DNA from: CAZOHG01 sp964579725
GTDB taxonomy: Bacteria > Zhuqueibacterota > JdFR-76 > BMS3Abin05
Reading direction: 5' to 3'
Assembly: GCA_964579725.1 (NCBI GenBank)
Contig: CAZOHG010000009.1
Location: 1-64,000, forward strand
Length of the DNA: 64,000 nucleotides
The translations under genes were made by a program, and so were the position numbers. Shown here in pieces: positions 1 through 9,600 of this stretch; the first letter of the stretch is position 1, and the number at the start of each line of letters is the position of its first letter. The notes under the pieces are model-generated. The model did no database searches. It worked only from the letters and a program-made list of their open reading frames with translations, and was not told where the DNA came from.

Positions 1-2
1 TT

Positions 3-176
3 GATTTCCCATTTTCCGCATCCGCTGGACACAAAATAAGTTTGAGCCCAACCGGTACACTTGTGGGCGATGTGTTTACCTTCCAGAAGGCATTTGAGAT
101 GCAGAAGGAAATTGTGGGAACAAGTCGAACTGTCTCCTTAACTGTGACGGGTATCCCATTTCCCCTGTCAAGCTAA
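3..176 (+). CDS. C-terminal fragment of an unidentified protein
   Basis: An open frame enters from the left edge (third frame) and ends with TAA at 174-176, giving 57 residues that end in ...VTGIPFPLSS. It is rich in Ser, Thr and Gly, with alternating hydrophobic residues that suggest beta strands, and it shows no recognisable motif. Only the C-terminus is visible, so no function can be assigned. The stop lies well upstream of the groEL promoter, so it is probably a separate transcription unit. Confidence 0.4.
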   Translation, partial: DFPFSASAGHKISLSPTGTLVGDVFTFQKAFEMQKEIVGTSRTVSLTVTGIPFPLSS

Positions 177-306
177 GCCATGAAGCCCAAAACCCAAAAA
201 ATCAAAATAATGTAAATAAAAAGGAAAAATTAATAGGAATTTAACTAAATAAATCTATTTTCTGACAAAAAAAAGCCTGCACTTTTATTTTCCCCCATAA
301 AAATAT

Positions 307-334
307 TTGCATTCTTAGAAAAAAATAATATATT
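307..334 (+). promoter_or_regulatory. groEL promoter (sigma70-like)
   Basis: TTGCAT at 307-312 and TATATT at 329-334 are separated by 16 bp. They place the transcription start about 341, at the left edge of the CIRCE operator, which is the usual geometry for HrcA repression. Assigned by inspection. Confidence 0.6.
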
Positions 335-343
335 TTAAATCGA

Positions 344-370
344 TTAGCACTCACCTTGTGGGAGTGCTAA
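344..370 (+). promoter_or_regulatory. CIRCE operator (HrcA binding site)
   Basis: A perfect inverted repeat TTAGCACTC-N9-GAGTGCTAA. The left arm is 344-352, the spacer 353-361 and the right arm 362-370. This matches the published CIRCE consensus exactly. It lies between the promoter and groEL and should bind the HrcA repressor; hrcA itself is not in the window. The operator falls inside the 5' UTR, about 120 bp upstream of the start codon. Confidence 0.97.
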
Positions 371-492
371 CAAATGATTTGTTTGTTGGCTGCCGTGCAA
401 CAAGGGCTGCTGAGAATTTGCTTCAATAAGAAAACTTTTGAAGGTAACGGTTTTCGGAAGGTTTAAACGAAAAAAAGAAAGGAGGCGGTTGT

Positions 493-2124
493 ATGCCTAA
501 AATCATTAATTATGACGTCGAGTCGAGAAATGCCCTGAAATCGGGTGTGGATCAGTTGGCTGACGCCGTGGCGGTTACGTTGGGTCCCAAGGGCCGCAAT
601 GTGGTCATCGACAAAAAATTCGGTGCCCCGACCGTGACCAAAGACGGCGTGACGGTTGCAAAGGAAGTCGAATTAGAAGACCCCGTTGAGAACATGGGCG
701 CGCAGATGGTGAAAGAAGTGGCTTCGAAAACCAGTGATGTGGCGGGCGACGGAACCACCACGGCAACGGTTTTGGCCCGATCCATTTACGATGAAGGTTT
801 GAAAAATGTCACTGCGGGCGCCAACCCCATGCATCTGAAACGCGGCATTGAAAAGGCGGTCAAGGCGGTTGTGGATGAAATCAAAAAAATGAGCCGCGAT
901 GTGAAGGACAAAGAAGAAATCGCACAGGTGGGTGCCATTTCCGCCAATAATGACAAATCCATTGGCGAGCTAATTGCCGAGGCCATGGATAAAGTAGGCA
1001 AAGATGGCGTCATTACGGTTGAGGAAGCCAAGGGTACCGAAACCACGTTGGAAGTGGTGGAAGGAATGCAGTTTGACCGTGGCTACCTGTCTCCTTATTT
1101 TGTGACCAATCCCGACACCATGGAAGCCGTATTGGATGAACCGCTGATTTTGATCTACGACAAGAAAATCAGTGCGATGAAAGACCTGCTTCCGATTTTG
1201 GAAAAAGTGGCTCAAATGGGTAAACCCCTCTTGATTATTGCGGAAGATGTGGAAGGCGAAGCGTTGGCAACTCTCGTTGTGAACAAATTGCGGGGAACCC
1301 TGAAAGGCGCTGCCGTCAAAGCCCCCGGTTTCGGCGATCGGCGGAAAGCAATGCTGGAAGATATTGCCATTTTGACGGGTGGCCGGGTTATTTCCGAAGA
1401 GCTTGGCTTTAAGCTGGAAAATGCCCAGCTCAGTGATTTGGGCCGCGCCAAACGCGTCACGATTGACAAAGATAACACCACCATCGTTGAAGGTGCCGGA
1501 AAAACCGACGACATTAAGGCTCGGATTAATCAGATTCGGCATCAGATTGAAACCACCACGTCCGATTACGACCGTGAAAAATTACAGGAACGTTTGGCCA
1601 AATTGGCAGGCGGTGTGGCCGTGCTGAATATCGGTGCCGCTACGGAAGTGGAAATGAAAGAGAAGAAAGCTCGCGTGGAAGATGCTTTGCACGCTACCCG
1701 TGCGGCTGTGGAAGAGGGCATTATCCCCGGCGGTGGCGTGGCTTTGTTGCGCGCTTCTCAGGTGCTTGAAAACCTGAAAGGCGACAGCGAAGACGAGACC
1801 ATCGGAATCGAGATTGTGAAGCGCGCGTTGGAAGAACCCATTCGTAAAATCGCGGAAAACGCCGGCTGGGAAGGCTCTGTGGTGGTCTTCAAAGTAAAAG
1901 AAGGCAAAAATGACTACGGCTTCAACGCTGAAACGGAGAAATTCGAAAATCTGGTGAGTGCCGGTGTGATTGACCCCACCAAGGTCACCCGCACGGCTCT
2001 GGAAAATGCAGCCAGTGTAGCTTCCCTGATGCTCATGACGGAAGCCACCATCGTGGACAAACCGGAAGAAGAAAAAGCAGCTCCGGCCATGCCTCCGGGA
2101 GGCGGCTACGGCGGCATGTATTAA
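493..2124 (+). CDS. groEL: chaperonin GroEL (Hsp60)
   Basis: 60-kDa chaperonin subunit that forms the double-ring ATP-driven folding chamber in the cytoplasm. It has 543 residues, the normal length. The ATPase signature GDGTTT is near residue 87, VGAISANND near 150, the GGGVAL motif is in the C-terminal equatorial domain, and the protein ends in a Gly/Met tail (GGGYGGMY), as most GroELs do. The ATG at 493 is preceded by AAAGGAGG at 478-485. It is transcribed alone from a CIRCE-controlled promoter and followed by a strong hairpin terminator. No groES precedes it, which is unusual; a divergent GroES-like gene lies at 41910-42287 on the other strand. Confidence 0.99.
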   Translation: MPKIINYDVESRNALKSGVDQLADAVAVTLGPKGRNVVIDKKFGAPTVTKDGVTVAKEVELEDPVENMGAQMVKEVASKTSDVAGDGTTTATVLARSIYDEGLKNVTAGANPMHLKRGIEKAVKAVVDEIKKMSRDVKDKEEIAQVGAISANNDKSIGELIAEAMDKVGKDGVITVEEAKGTETTLEVVEGMQFDRGYLSPYFVTNPDTMEAVLDEPLILIYDKKISAMKDLLPILEKVAQMGKPLLIIAEDVEGEALATLVVNKLRGTLKGAAVKAPGFGDRRKAMLEDIAILTGGRVISEELGFKLENAQLSDLGRAKRVTIDKDNTTIVEGAGKTDDIKARINQIRHQIETTTSDYDREKLQERLAKLAGGVAVLNIGAATEVEMKEKKARVEDALHATRAAVEEGIIPGGGVALLRASQVLENLKGDSEDETIGIEIVKRALEEPIRKIAENAGWEGSVVVFKVKEGKNDYGFNAETEKFENLVSAGVIDPTKVTRTALENAASVASLMLMTEATIVDKPEEEKAAPAMPPGGGYGGMY

Positions 2125-2149
2125 TAAAAACAGTCGAGTATGATTCCTC

Positions 2150-2180
2150 AAGGCTCCGGCAACTGTCGGAGCCTTTTGCT
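2150..2180 (+). terminator. intrinsic terminator of groEL
   Basis: Nine-base-pair perfect stem AAGGCTCCG (2150-2158) / CGGAGCCTT (2167-2175) with an 8-nt loop, followed by a T-rich run. It lies 26 bp after the groEL stop and also sits downstream of the convergent aldolase gene. Confidence 0.9.
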
Positions 2181-2253
2181 TTTTCCAAAAACACCCTCAA
2201 AAATTTCTTTGAAAAACCACCGCTTGCCGATTTTTTTCTGAGGAAAATCGGGT

Positions 2254-2925
2254 TTATTCTTCGTACTGACATCCGGCCAAACCGTCTCGAATGCCGTAAA
2301 CAGAACGGCGGCGAATGAGTTTCTCCACTTCTTCCTTAGGAAGTCCCTTGACGGTTCCCAATTGTTTGGCGGCGAGAAGAATCTGGGCAAAATGTTCCAC
2401 GGTTTCCGTTTTGTAATAGGCGTCGTAGAGGGATTGACCAAGCGTGACAACTCCATGTTTTTCCAGTAAGAAGGCATCGTAGCTGTCCAACAGGCGGATG
2501 AGAGGCTGGTAAATTTCGGCCGTCCCCGTTGTGCCGTAGGGAATTAGGGGGACGGAACCCAGTGAGATAATCACTTCCTGAAGCAGACACTGGTCCAGAG
2601 GAATTCCGGCGACGGCAAAAGCCGTTGCCAGAGGAGAGTGCGTGTGGCACACGGCTTGAATATCGGGCCGATGGGTGTAAATGGCCAGATGCATGAACAC
2701 CTCAGAGGAGGGGCGGCCTTCTCCCCGAACGGGTTTCCCCGAGAAATCCACCACCGCCAATTCCCGGGGATTCATAAAACCTTTGCTCACGCCAGTGGGG
2801 GTAATCATAATCAGCTCGTCGTTAAGGCGTGCGCTGATATTCCCGTCGCTGGAAGCCACGTATCCCCGCTGCCACACGCGTCGCCCGATTTCCACAATCG
2901 TTTCGGCGATTTCCTGTTCAGTCAT
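2254..2925 (-). CDS. class II aldolase, L-fuculose/L-rhamnulose-1-phosphate aldolase-like
   Basis: Zinc-dependent class II aldolase of the AraD/FucA family, expected to cleave a 1-phosphorylated deoxyketose to dihydroxyacetone phosphate and lactaldehyde. It has 223 residues, close to FucA. Visible motifs are SDGNIS (26-31), TPTGVSKG (42-49), GEGRPSSE with the catalytic Glu75, HTHS with zinc ligands His94 and His96, and KHGVV with His157. The spacing matches E. coli FucA E73/H92/H94/H155. It is the last gene of a five- or six-gene minus-strand operon, 48 bp after the rhamnose isomerase, so its substrate is probably L-rhamnulose-1-phosphate. A kinase for this step is not seen nearby. Sequence alone cannot separate fuculose, rhamnulose and ribulose phosphate aldolases. 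Confidence 0.85.
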   Translation of the reverse strand: MTEQEIAETIVEIGRRVWQRGYVASSDGNISARLNDELIMITPTGVSKGFMNPRELAVVDFSGKPVRGEGRPSSEVFMHLAIYTHRPDIQAVCHTHSPLATAFAVAGIPLDQCLLQEVIISLGSVPLIPYGTTGTAEIYQPLIRLLDSYDAFLLEKHGVVTLGQSLYDAYYKTETVEHFAQILLAAKQLGTVKGLPKEEVEKLIRRRSVYGIRDGLAGCQYEE

Positions 2926-2973
2926 AAAAAAGACCCTCGCGTCTTAATTTTGGCTTTTTGAGAACGTCCCCAT

Positions 2974-4185
2974 TTACGCCCAGCCCTGTCCCTTGCCGCT
3001 TCCTCTTTCGCGCACGATTTTTTCGGGGTAGCCGCTTTTGCGGTAAGCATCCAGAGGATTTTCGGGGAGGCCCCGTTCTTTTCTGGCTTCAGCGAGCAAA
3101 GGGCGGACGTCGGTGTAAAAGGCGTCCAACAAAACTTGTTCGGCGTCCACAACATGGTTGGAACGCCGCGCTTCGAATAAGTCGACCCGGTTGACCAGAA
3201 GAGCTTTGGTGTACAATTCCTGCGCGTGGAGAACCGATTGAATCATCGCCTCGATTTTGGGCTTGAGATTGTGGCTTTGGTCCAGCATGTAGGCGATGGG
3301 GAGCTCACGTCCCTGCTCTTCTTCGGCCTCAACGATTTCATTGAAAATCAAAAAGGTTTCGTAGGGGTGAATCGACCCCACGGTGAGGTCATCATCGGCA
3401 TATTTGCGATTGTTAAAATGAAATCCCCCCAATTTATTTTCGTCAATGAGCTGGGCGACGATCCACTCGATGTTGGTGCCCTGCGGGTGGTGGCCGGTAT
3501 CTACCAAAACCTGGGCTTTGGGGCCCAATTTGGTGGCCAAAATATAAGCAATGCCCCAATCGGCGATGTCGGTATGATAGAAAGCCGGCTCGAAGAATTT
3601 GTATTCAATTAGCATTCGTACGGCGTCCGGCAATTCCCTGTAGGCTTTTTGGAGATTTTCCAAAAGCCAGTGTTTGCGCTGGCGGAAACTTCCCTGTCCG
3701 GGGTAATTGGTTCCGTCCGCAAACCAGAGAGACAAAATAGTGGAATCCACCCATTTGGCGATCTCAATGCATTCCATCAAATGATCCAACGCCTTTTGGC
3801 GAATAGCCGGATTATTGTGGGTCAGGCTACCGAATTTGTACGCATCGTCTTGAAAGAGATTCGGATTCACTGCCCCGATTTTCAGCCCCTTTTGGGCGGC
3901 AAAATCACGCAATTCACCAAAATCTTCCACCCTGTCCCAGGGGATGTGAATGGCTACCGAAGGGGCGATCCCCGTCAAACTGTGGACGGTGGCCGCATCT
4001 TCTATTTTTTCGAAGGGATTTCTGGGGACTCCCGGCTGGGCAAACACTTTAAATCGGGTGCCGCTGTTGCCGTAGCCCCAGGAGGGAGTTTCAATTTTCA
4101 GAGACATCGCTCGATTTTTAATCTGCTCGGCGTCCAGCCCCCGACGTTCAAGTTTCTCGGTGAGGTAATCAACGTTTTGCTTCAT
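2974..4185 (-). CDS. rhaI: L-rhamnose isomerase, RhaI/P. stutzeri type
   Basis: TIM-barrel sugar isomerase that should convert L-rhamnose to L-rhamnulose; family members also act on D-allose and other sugars. It has 403 residues. Metal-site residues fit the P. stutzeri enzyme: Glu194 (LIEYKFFEP), Asp229 (VDTGHHPQ), His256 (GFHFNNRKYADDD) and the Asp cluster 264-266. The E-to-D (35) and D-to-H (27) spacings equal those of the P. stutzeri protein. It lies in the minus-strand operon between the small membrane protein at 4270 and the aldolase. The operon context (symporter, isomerase, aldolase) supports deoxy-sugar catabolism. It could equally be annotated simply as sugar isomerase. Confidence 0.9.
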   Translation of the reverse strand: MKQNVDYLTEKLERRGLDAEQIKNRAMSLKIETPSWGYGNSGTRFKVFAQPGVPRNPFEKIEDAATVHSLTGIAPSVAIHIPWDRVEDFGELRDFAAQKGLKIGAVNPNLFQDDAYKFGSLTHNNPAIRQKALDHLMECIEIAKWVDSTILSLWFADGTNYPGQGSFRQRKHWLLENLQKAYRELPDAVRMLIEYKFFEPAFYHTDIADWGIAYILATKLGPKAQVLVDTGHHPQGTNIEWIVAQLIDENKLGGFHFNNRKYADDDLTVGSIHPYETFLIFNEIVEAEEEQGRELPIAYMLDQSHNLKPKIEAMIQSVLHAQELYTKALLVNRVDLFEARRSNHVVDAEQVLLDAFYTDVRPLLAEARKERGLPENPLDAYRKSGYPEKIVRERGSGKGQGWA

Positions 4186-4269
4186 TGACGGACTCCATTG
4201 TTTGGGTTCGATGAAAAGGTTCTTACCATCGTCCTGAGCAAACCGAAAAGGATGACGGAGTACGACCGC

Positions 4270-4452
4270 TTATTTTTTATTGGGCAACTCGCCTTCCGTC
4301 TTTTTGACTTCTTCGATTTCTTTTGTAAAGTGCCGGTAAAGCAAGTAGGTAACGACAAAAGAAATGAGAAAAATAATTCCCGGCATAATGTACCCAAAAA
4401 TGGGCGCGCCGTACCGATGAAAAGCGCTGGTTTGCAATAAAATATGAATCAT
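4270..4452 (-). CDS. 60-aa single-span membrane protein in rhamnose operon
   Basis: A 60-residue protein with one hydrophobic span at about residues 17-40 (IFGYIMPGIIFLISFVVTYL) and a highly charged C-terminal tail rich in Lys and Glu. The ATG at 4452 is preceded on the minus strand by AGAGGA at suitable spacing. It lies 12 bp after the stop of the 38-aa gene and 84 bp before rhaI. I do not recognise the family. Position suggests an accessory subunit or stabiliser of the neighbouring symporter; this is inference. Confidence 0.65.
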   Translation of the reverse strand: MIHILLQTSAFHRYGAPIFGYIMPGIIFLISFVVTYLLYRHFTKEIEEVKKTEGELPNKK

Positions 4453-4464
4453 GTGAAGTCCTCT

Positions 4465-4581
4465 CTATTTTTCCGATTGCTTTTTGTTTTTCTTGTAATA
4501 AATCCACGCGAACACCAGGCCCAGAAAGGACGCCAGGTAGGCAATGGACATCCCAATAACCACCATTAAACCCTTGCTCAT
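4465..4581 (-). CDS. 38-aa single-span membrane protein
   Basis: A very short gene from ATG at 4579-4581 to TAG at 4465-4467. The product has one hydrophobic helix of about 22 residues (centre YLASFLGLVFAW) followed by a Lys-rich tail ending KNKKQSEK. The start codon overlaps the stop of the preceding 98-aa gene in an ATGA arrangement (4578-4581), which suggests translational coupling and argues that it is a real gene despite its size. It lies in the symporter operon. No family is recognised. Confidence 0.65.
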   Translation of the reverse strand: MSKGLMVVIGMSIAYLASFLGLVFAWIYYKKNKKQSEK

Positions 4582-4874
4582 TCGTTTTCCTCCCATCGTT
4601 CGATCCGTTCCAATTCTTCCAGATACTCCCGTTGCTTTTTTTCGTAATCGGCGGAGAGTACGTTTAATTTGGGATCAATAATGTAGAACATCAAAGCCGC
4701 AGCCAAAATGCCAAGTGTCAGCAAGATGTAACCCGATGTTAACAGTAGCAGCGAAAGCGCCGCACCCAACGTAATGAGGGTAAATGACAAAGCGGACAGA
4801 ATAAGGGCGTACCAATCTTCCTTAGTCCACTCGTCCGCCGTTGCCGGTGACCATTTTCTTCGAATAAAAGCCAT
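4578..4874 (-). CDS. 98-aa two-span membrane protein in symporter operon
   Basis: 98 residues. A charged N-terminus containing WTKEDWYALI is followed by two hydrophobic stretches at roughly 26-48 and 50-67, then IDPKLN and a long acidic/basic, probably helical tail (EKKQREYLEELERIERWEE). It begins 41 bp downstream of the symporter stop, and its own stop overlaps the next start by four bases. I do not recognise it. Small two-span partners are known for some sodium:solute symporters (for example the DUF4212 and DUF997 proteins), but I cannot place this one in either family. Confidence 0.7.
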   Translation of the reverse strand: MAFIRRKWSPATADEWTKEDWYALILSALSFTLITLGAALSLLLLTSGYILLTLGILAAALMFYIIDPKLNVLSADYEKKQREYLEELERIERWEENE

Positions 4875-4914
4875 TTTATGGAACCTCCTTTATTTTAATC
4901 CGCTTCCTCGAAAA

Positions 4915-6525
4915 TTAAGCCTCGCCTGCCTCCAATTGTTCGAACATGCGGTGGCGTTCTTGAATCAACCCGCGCCGTTCGGCTTCGCGGCGCACAGGGC
5001 CCCACCACCCGATGGGACGGGACATGACGTAGTATTTAACCAACCGATTCATATCGTCCGGCTTGGTGAGGAAGGTAACCGGGATGTACACCAACGCCCC
5101 CAAAACAATGAGCGCCCAGAATTGCAGGTAGTCCGGCAGATCGGGGATGACGTGAAAGGCCGGCAGAATCCACACCACGAGCCAGCTAAAACCGAGATTG
5201 GCAATCCAAGACGACAAATATCCCCAGGCATTGAAACGCCACCACACCACCTGCAGAATGTTGGGGAGCCAAACGCCCGCCGCCATGATCCACAGCGCAA
5301 AAATGAGCCATTTAGTGATTTCTTCCATCATGAGGCCGTACAAGAAGGAACCCAACAGCAAAATAAGGGTGGAAATGCGTCCGACCCACACCAATGTTTT
5401 CTGGGAGGCTTTTGGATTTAAGTAATGGTGGTACAAATCGCGGGTCAGGTACATGGCACCCAAATTCAATTGGGTAGAAATACTGGAAAAGTGAATGGCC
5501 AAAATCGCTGCGAAAAAGAAGCCGACCATTCCGGCCGGAAGAAAATCAAATCCAATTCGGTACCAGCCCATTTCGTAATGGGCCTGACTGGTAATGTTCG
5601 GAAACATGACGTAGAATCCCAAAATAGCCACCGCCCAAATGGAATTCCGAATCAGATTCATTAGACTGCCCCACCAGATGCTGTAAGCCGCATGTTTGAC
5701 GTTTTTAGCCGATTGGATTCGCTGTGCCTCTACGTACCAGTCGATGCTGGTTCCCATGCCGAATCCCCCTAAAAGGGCAACCACCAACATGGTGACGAAC
5801 CAGGCGGTGGGAAAATCCCCGCTGAACCAGCCTGTGAAGGAAAAGGGATTCAATCGCCCCGCCTGCCCCATGGCCTGCAATTTGGCAATGATGCCCTGCG
5901 GACCTCCGGCGGCAAAAACGCCCCACAGGGACACAATCACAATCACAAAAAAGGCAATAATGCCCTGCTGAAAATCAGCCATGACTACGCCCCAGTACCC
6001 CGCAGCCAACACGTAAATGGCCACAATGGAGGAAAACAGAACCAACCCGATCCAGGTTGGCCAGTTAAAGGCGTAGTTGCAAACCTTTCCCATGGCGATG
6101 CCAACCCAGCCCATAATGAACATGTTCATGAACACCTGCCAGCCGGCAACCCAGCCGCGCAAAAGCTCACTGCCCAAACCGCTAAACCGCAGGCTCTGCC
6201 ATTCCGCCTGGGTGTAGGCCAGAGAGCGCCGAAAAATCCGGGTGGTCACAAAAGCGCTAATGGCCGACCAGGCCGAAAAAAAGGTGTACCAAATGCCGGC
6301 TAACCCGTAACGGTAAATCACGCCCGTCACCCACATGGGGGTGTCCGTTGCAGTGTGGGTGGCGTACACCGACGCCGCCGGCAGCCACCAGGGCAGTCCG
6401 CGGCCTGCCAGAAAAAAATCGGCTTCCGAGCGCTTGCCAAGGCGGTAAAACAAAACCCCGCAGCCAACCATTAAAATGACGAAAAGAATCAACCATACCC
6501 AGTCAATGACGGCAAAATGCACCAT
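4915..6525 (-). CDS. sodium:solute symporter (SSS family), probable sugar uptake
   Basis: Inner-membrane SSS-family transporter (LeuT fold) that couples sodium influx to solute uptake. It has 536 residues with about 13-14 hydrophobic helices. The N-terminal region (WVWLILFVILMVGCGVLFYRLGKR followed by DFFLAGRGLPWW) is typical of the family. It is the first gene of the operon with three small membrane proteins, the L-rhamnose isomerase and the class II aldolase, so L-rhamnose or a related deoxysugar is the likely substrate. A GGAGG-like site lies just upstream of the ATG. The 119 bp between it and the gene at 6645 hold no clear terminator or strong promoter, so read-through from the upstream gene is possible. 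Confidence 0.88.
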   Translation of the reverse strand: MVHFAVIDWVWLILFVILMVGCGVLFYRLGKRSEADFFLAGRGLPWWLPAASVYATHTATDTPMWVTGVIYRYGLAGIWYTFFSAWSAISAFVTTRIFRRSLAYTQAEWQSLRFSGLGSELLRGWVAGWQVFMNMFIMGWVGIAMGKVCNYAFNWPTWIGLVLFSSIVAIYVLAAGYWGVVMADFQQGIIAFFVIVIVSLWGVFAAGGPQGIIAKLQAMGQAGRLNPFSFTGWFSGDFPTAWFVTMLVVALLGGFGMGTSIDWYVEAQRIQSAKNVKHAAYSIWWGSLMNLIRNSIWAVAILGFYVMFPNITSQAHYEMGWYRIGFDFLPAGMVGFFFAAILAIHFSSISTQLNLGAMYLTRDLYHHYLNPKASQKTLVWVGRISTLILLLGSFLYGLMMEEITKWLIFALWIMAAGVWLPNILQVVWWRFNAWGYLSSWIANLGFSWLVVWILPAFHVIPDLPDYLQFWALIVLGALVYIPVTFLTKPDDMNRLVKYYVMSRPIGWWGPVRREAERRGLIQERHRMFEQLEAGEA

Positions 6526-6644
6526 ACCTTTTCCTCCTCTGCTCAGGTGGGATTTTTATTCTTTCGTTCTGCACGCATTTTGTTCTTTCGACGTTGAAAC
6601 GGATTTCCCCCCAACAAGATTGGACAAAAAATAGACGTCCGACC

Positions 6645-9600
6645 CTACCCAATAGCACCCAACAATTTTTCAATGGATTGCCGATCGCGGGCCTTTGGCT
6701 TCATCTGCAAGTATTTTTGAAGATGGCTTCTGGCTTCCGCTGGTTTGCCGTCCAAAAGAAGCAGTTTTCCCAGATATTTTTGCGCTTCGGCGTCCGAAGG
6801 GTTTTGAGAAATGACAATCCGAAATTGGGCCACAGCCGCGGGAATTCGATTCAATTTCCACAACGCCAGTCCCAGATTAAAATGTGCAGACGTGTAGAGA
6901 GGATCGATCCGAACCGCTTTTTCCCACGCGGAGGCCGCTTCCGGGTAAGAGCCGTTTTTGCCGAGGTAGGCAAATCCCAAATTGTACTGCGCCTCGGTCA
7001 AGGTCGGATCCAGCCGCAGCGCTTTTTTCAATTCGGCAATAGCCGCGTCCCAATTTTTGCGGTAGAGAAAAACCAGCCCCAAATTGGCGTGAGCCTCGGC
7101 ACTTTTGGGATGGAGCGCCAAAGCCCGGCGGAAATGTTTTTCCGCCTCAGCCAATTTCCCTTCTCCCAAAAGTGAGAGTCCCAACCGCACCTGATTTTCC
7201 CAGTCGGCCGGATTGAGGTGTAGATGCTCCGCCAGTACCTTTTCCTGTTCTCTGTCGTAACGGATCAAGTACGGAGCATCTTTGTCCTGTGGGTTGATTT
7301 GCAAAGCATGCCAGTAGGCGAGGCGTGCTTGAAGATGTTCCTCGCGCAGAGCGTGGAGCAGTCCCTGCCACACGTAGGTGGAGGCGCGGTAGAACCGGCC
7401 AAGGGTGGCTTTTACAGAATCAGGGTTTTCACCGGACTGTTCAATATGAACCAAATGCGGGGTCACCGGGACGCGGTACGCAAGAGTGCTTTCCAAATTC
7501 CGGGCTAAAACGGCTTCGTCTGAGCCCTCCACCCGCGGGGCGTCAAATTCCAAAATCGGGTGGTCGTCGGAATGCACAGGCACATCCTGGGTGAATTTTC
7601 GGACCGCTGCTTCGTCCAGAACAAAGGCGTCCAAAATGGAATAAACGTCGTCCATGTGAATCTGAGCCAAACTGGCATGAATGACGGGGTTTTGCACTTT
7701 TTGTTTTAAGAGGGCGAAATCAATTTGAAGGGGAGCGTCCTTTTTCCATCCCACCAAAAGGGCATGCCGATTGACGCAATTGTTGGCAATCCACACGGAA
7801 CAGTGGGGGAAAACCGTCTGAAAAGATTTAATAATGATTTTGAAATCCCGCAAAGGCAGGCCGAAAAGCGGAAACCAACTGGACATGATTCCGTCAGGGG
7901 CGAGCTTGGAACGACAGTAGCGAAAGTAATCCACCGTGTACAGGCTGGCGTTGTTGCTCACATTGGGGTGAATGGAATCGTTCATAATAATGTCGTACGT
8001 CTTGCGTGTGAGCATGGCGTAATTGCGCCCGTCCATAAGGACCTTGTGGAAAATCGGGTTGTTGAAAATCCCGTGATTCAAGGTTTGGAAGTAAATGCCT
8101 GCCCGAATCACTTCGGGGCTGATTTCAATGCCATCGATTGCCTGAACGGGGTACAGACTGACAATATGCCCGGTTTCGCCCGTCCCGAATCCCACCTGCA
8201 TGACCCGTTGGGGATGGGAATGAAGCAGCAGCGGGATGTGCCCTTGCAGCTCCTGGGTGGTTCGCATGTCAAAATCCGTTCCGGCCACCTGAACGTTGTT
8301 GGTGTAAATGCTGCGGTTTCCGCCCGAATATTGGTGGACGGTTACCGTGCTGGTTACGCCTTCGTCGTAGTAAATAATCCGGCTGTTCCGGTGGGAAACG
8401 TTGTACACGGTGAGAAAGAGATTTTTGGGAATCCAGAAGAGAGCCGCCACGTAAAGCGCCGTCACCGCCGTGGCAGCAAGCCATTTGCCGGTGAAACGGG
8501 TTTCAGGTGTGCGAAACCAAAACCAAAACGCCACGCCAAAATTAAGAGCCGCCACCAAAATCAAGCTGTTCTGGGTGCCAAAAACCGGGATGAGAAAAAA
8601 TCCGGCCCCAAGGGAACCCAAAACGCCGCCCACCGTGTTCAGACTGTAAATCCGGCCCACTTTCTCGCCGATTTTGTCTGTGTTCCCCACAAAAAGGCGC
8701 ACGGCCAGCGGGAAGGTGGCTCCCATGAGTGTGGTCGGAATCAACATGACCACGAGCGCCACGGCAAGCTGCACCAAATTCCACCGCCACCACAGAAGCA
8801 CGCGAACCGCTGCAACCGCCCAATCGAAAACTTGAACCGAGCGGCTGAGCAAGTAAATCGAGAAAAAACCAAAAAGCCCGATGGCAAATTCGAGAGCCGC
8901 GAACCAGAAAAGCGGGTGAGCGAGACGGTCAACAATTTTGGCCATGACGTAACTGCCCAGCGCAATCCCGATTAAAAAACTCAGCAACATGATTGAAAAG
9001 GCGTAGGTGGAAGCGGTAAGGAGAAAAACCAGCAAACGGTTCCACAGCACTTCGTACGCAAGAGCCGCCAAGCCCGAGAAAAACATCCCCCACAAAACCC
9101 ATTTTTGCCGGGCTGAAAGGGGAGTCTTTTTTGTCGCTTGTTTTGCCGGACTTCGCGATTCTTGGTGTGCTGCAGCCTGAAGCCAGAAAATGACAAAGGC
9201 AATGAGGAAATTAATACCCGCGGCTGCGTAAATGGTTTCTCGAACGCCCAATTTTTCAATGAGAAAAAATCCCGCCGCGAAAGTACCGAGCACGGCTCCC
9301 AGTGTGTTGGCGGCGTACAAATTTCCCACGGAACGGCCCGTTTGGCCGTCGGTTCGAATGAAATATTGACTCAAAACCGGGAGCGTTCCGCCCATGAGAA
9401 ATGTGGGGCCGAATAAAATCAGGGTGGCAACTAAAAGACGAACCACGGTAAACATGAACAAATTGTGGGGCGCAAAGGCGTAGATCTGACTATAGAGTGC
9501 GTTGGCAGCGTGAATCAGTAAGGGCACCAAAACGGCAAACAAGCCGACGCCTGCTTCGAGGCTGGCGTAAAATTGCAGCAGATTTTTTTGTCGGTCGGCT

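Noticed and set aside
7725..8975. Long plus-strand frame of 416 codons opposite the MFS/spermidine synthase fusion gene
   Set aside because: It is antisense to a well-supported gene, is rich in His, Asn and Arg, and shows no motif or ribosome site.
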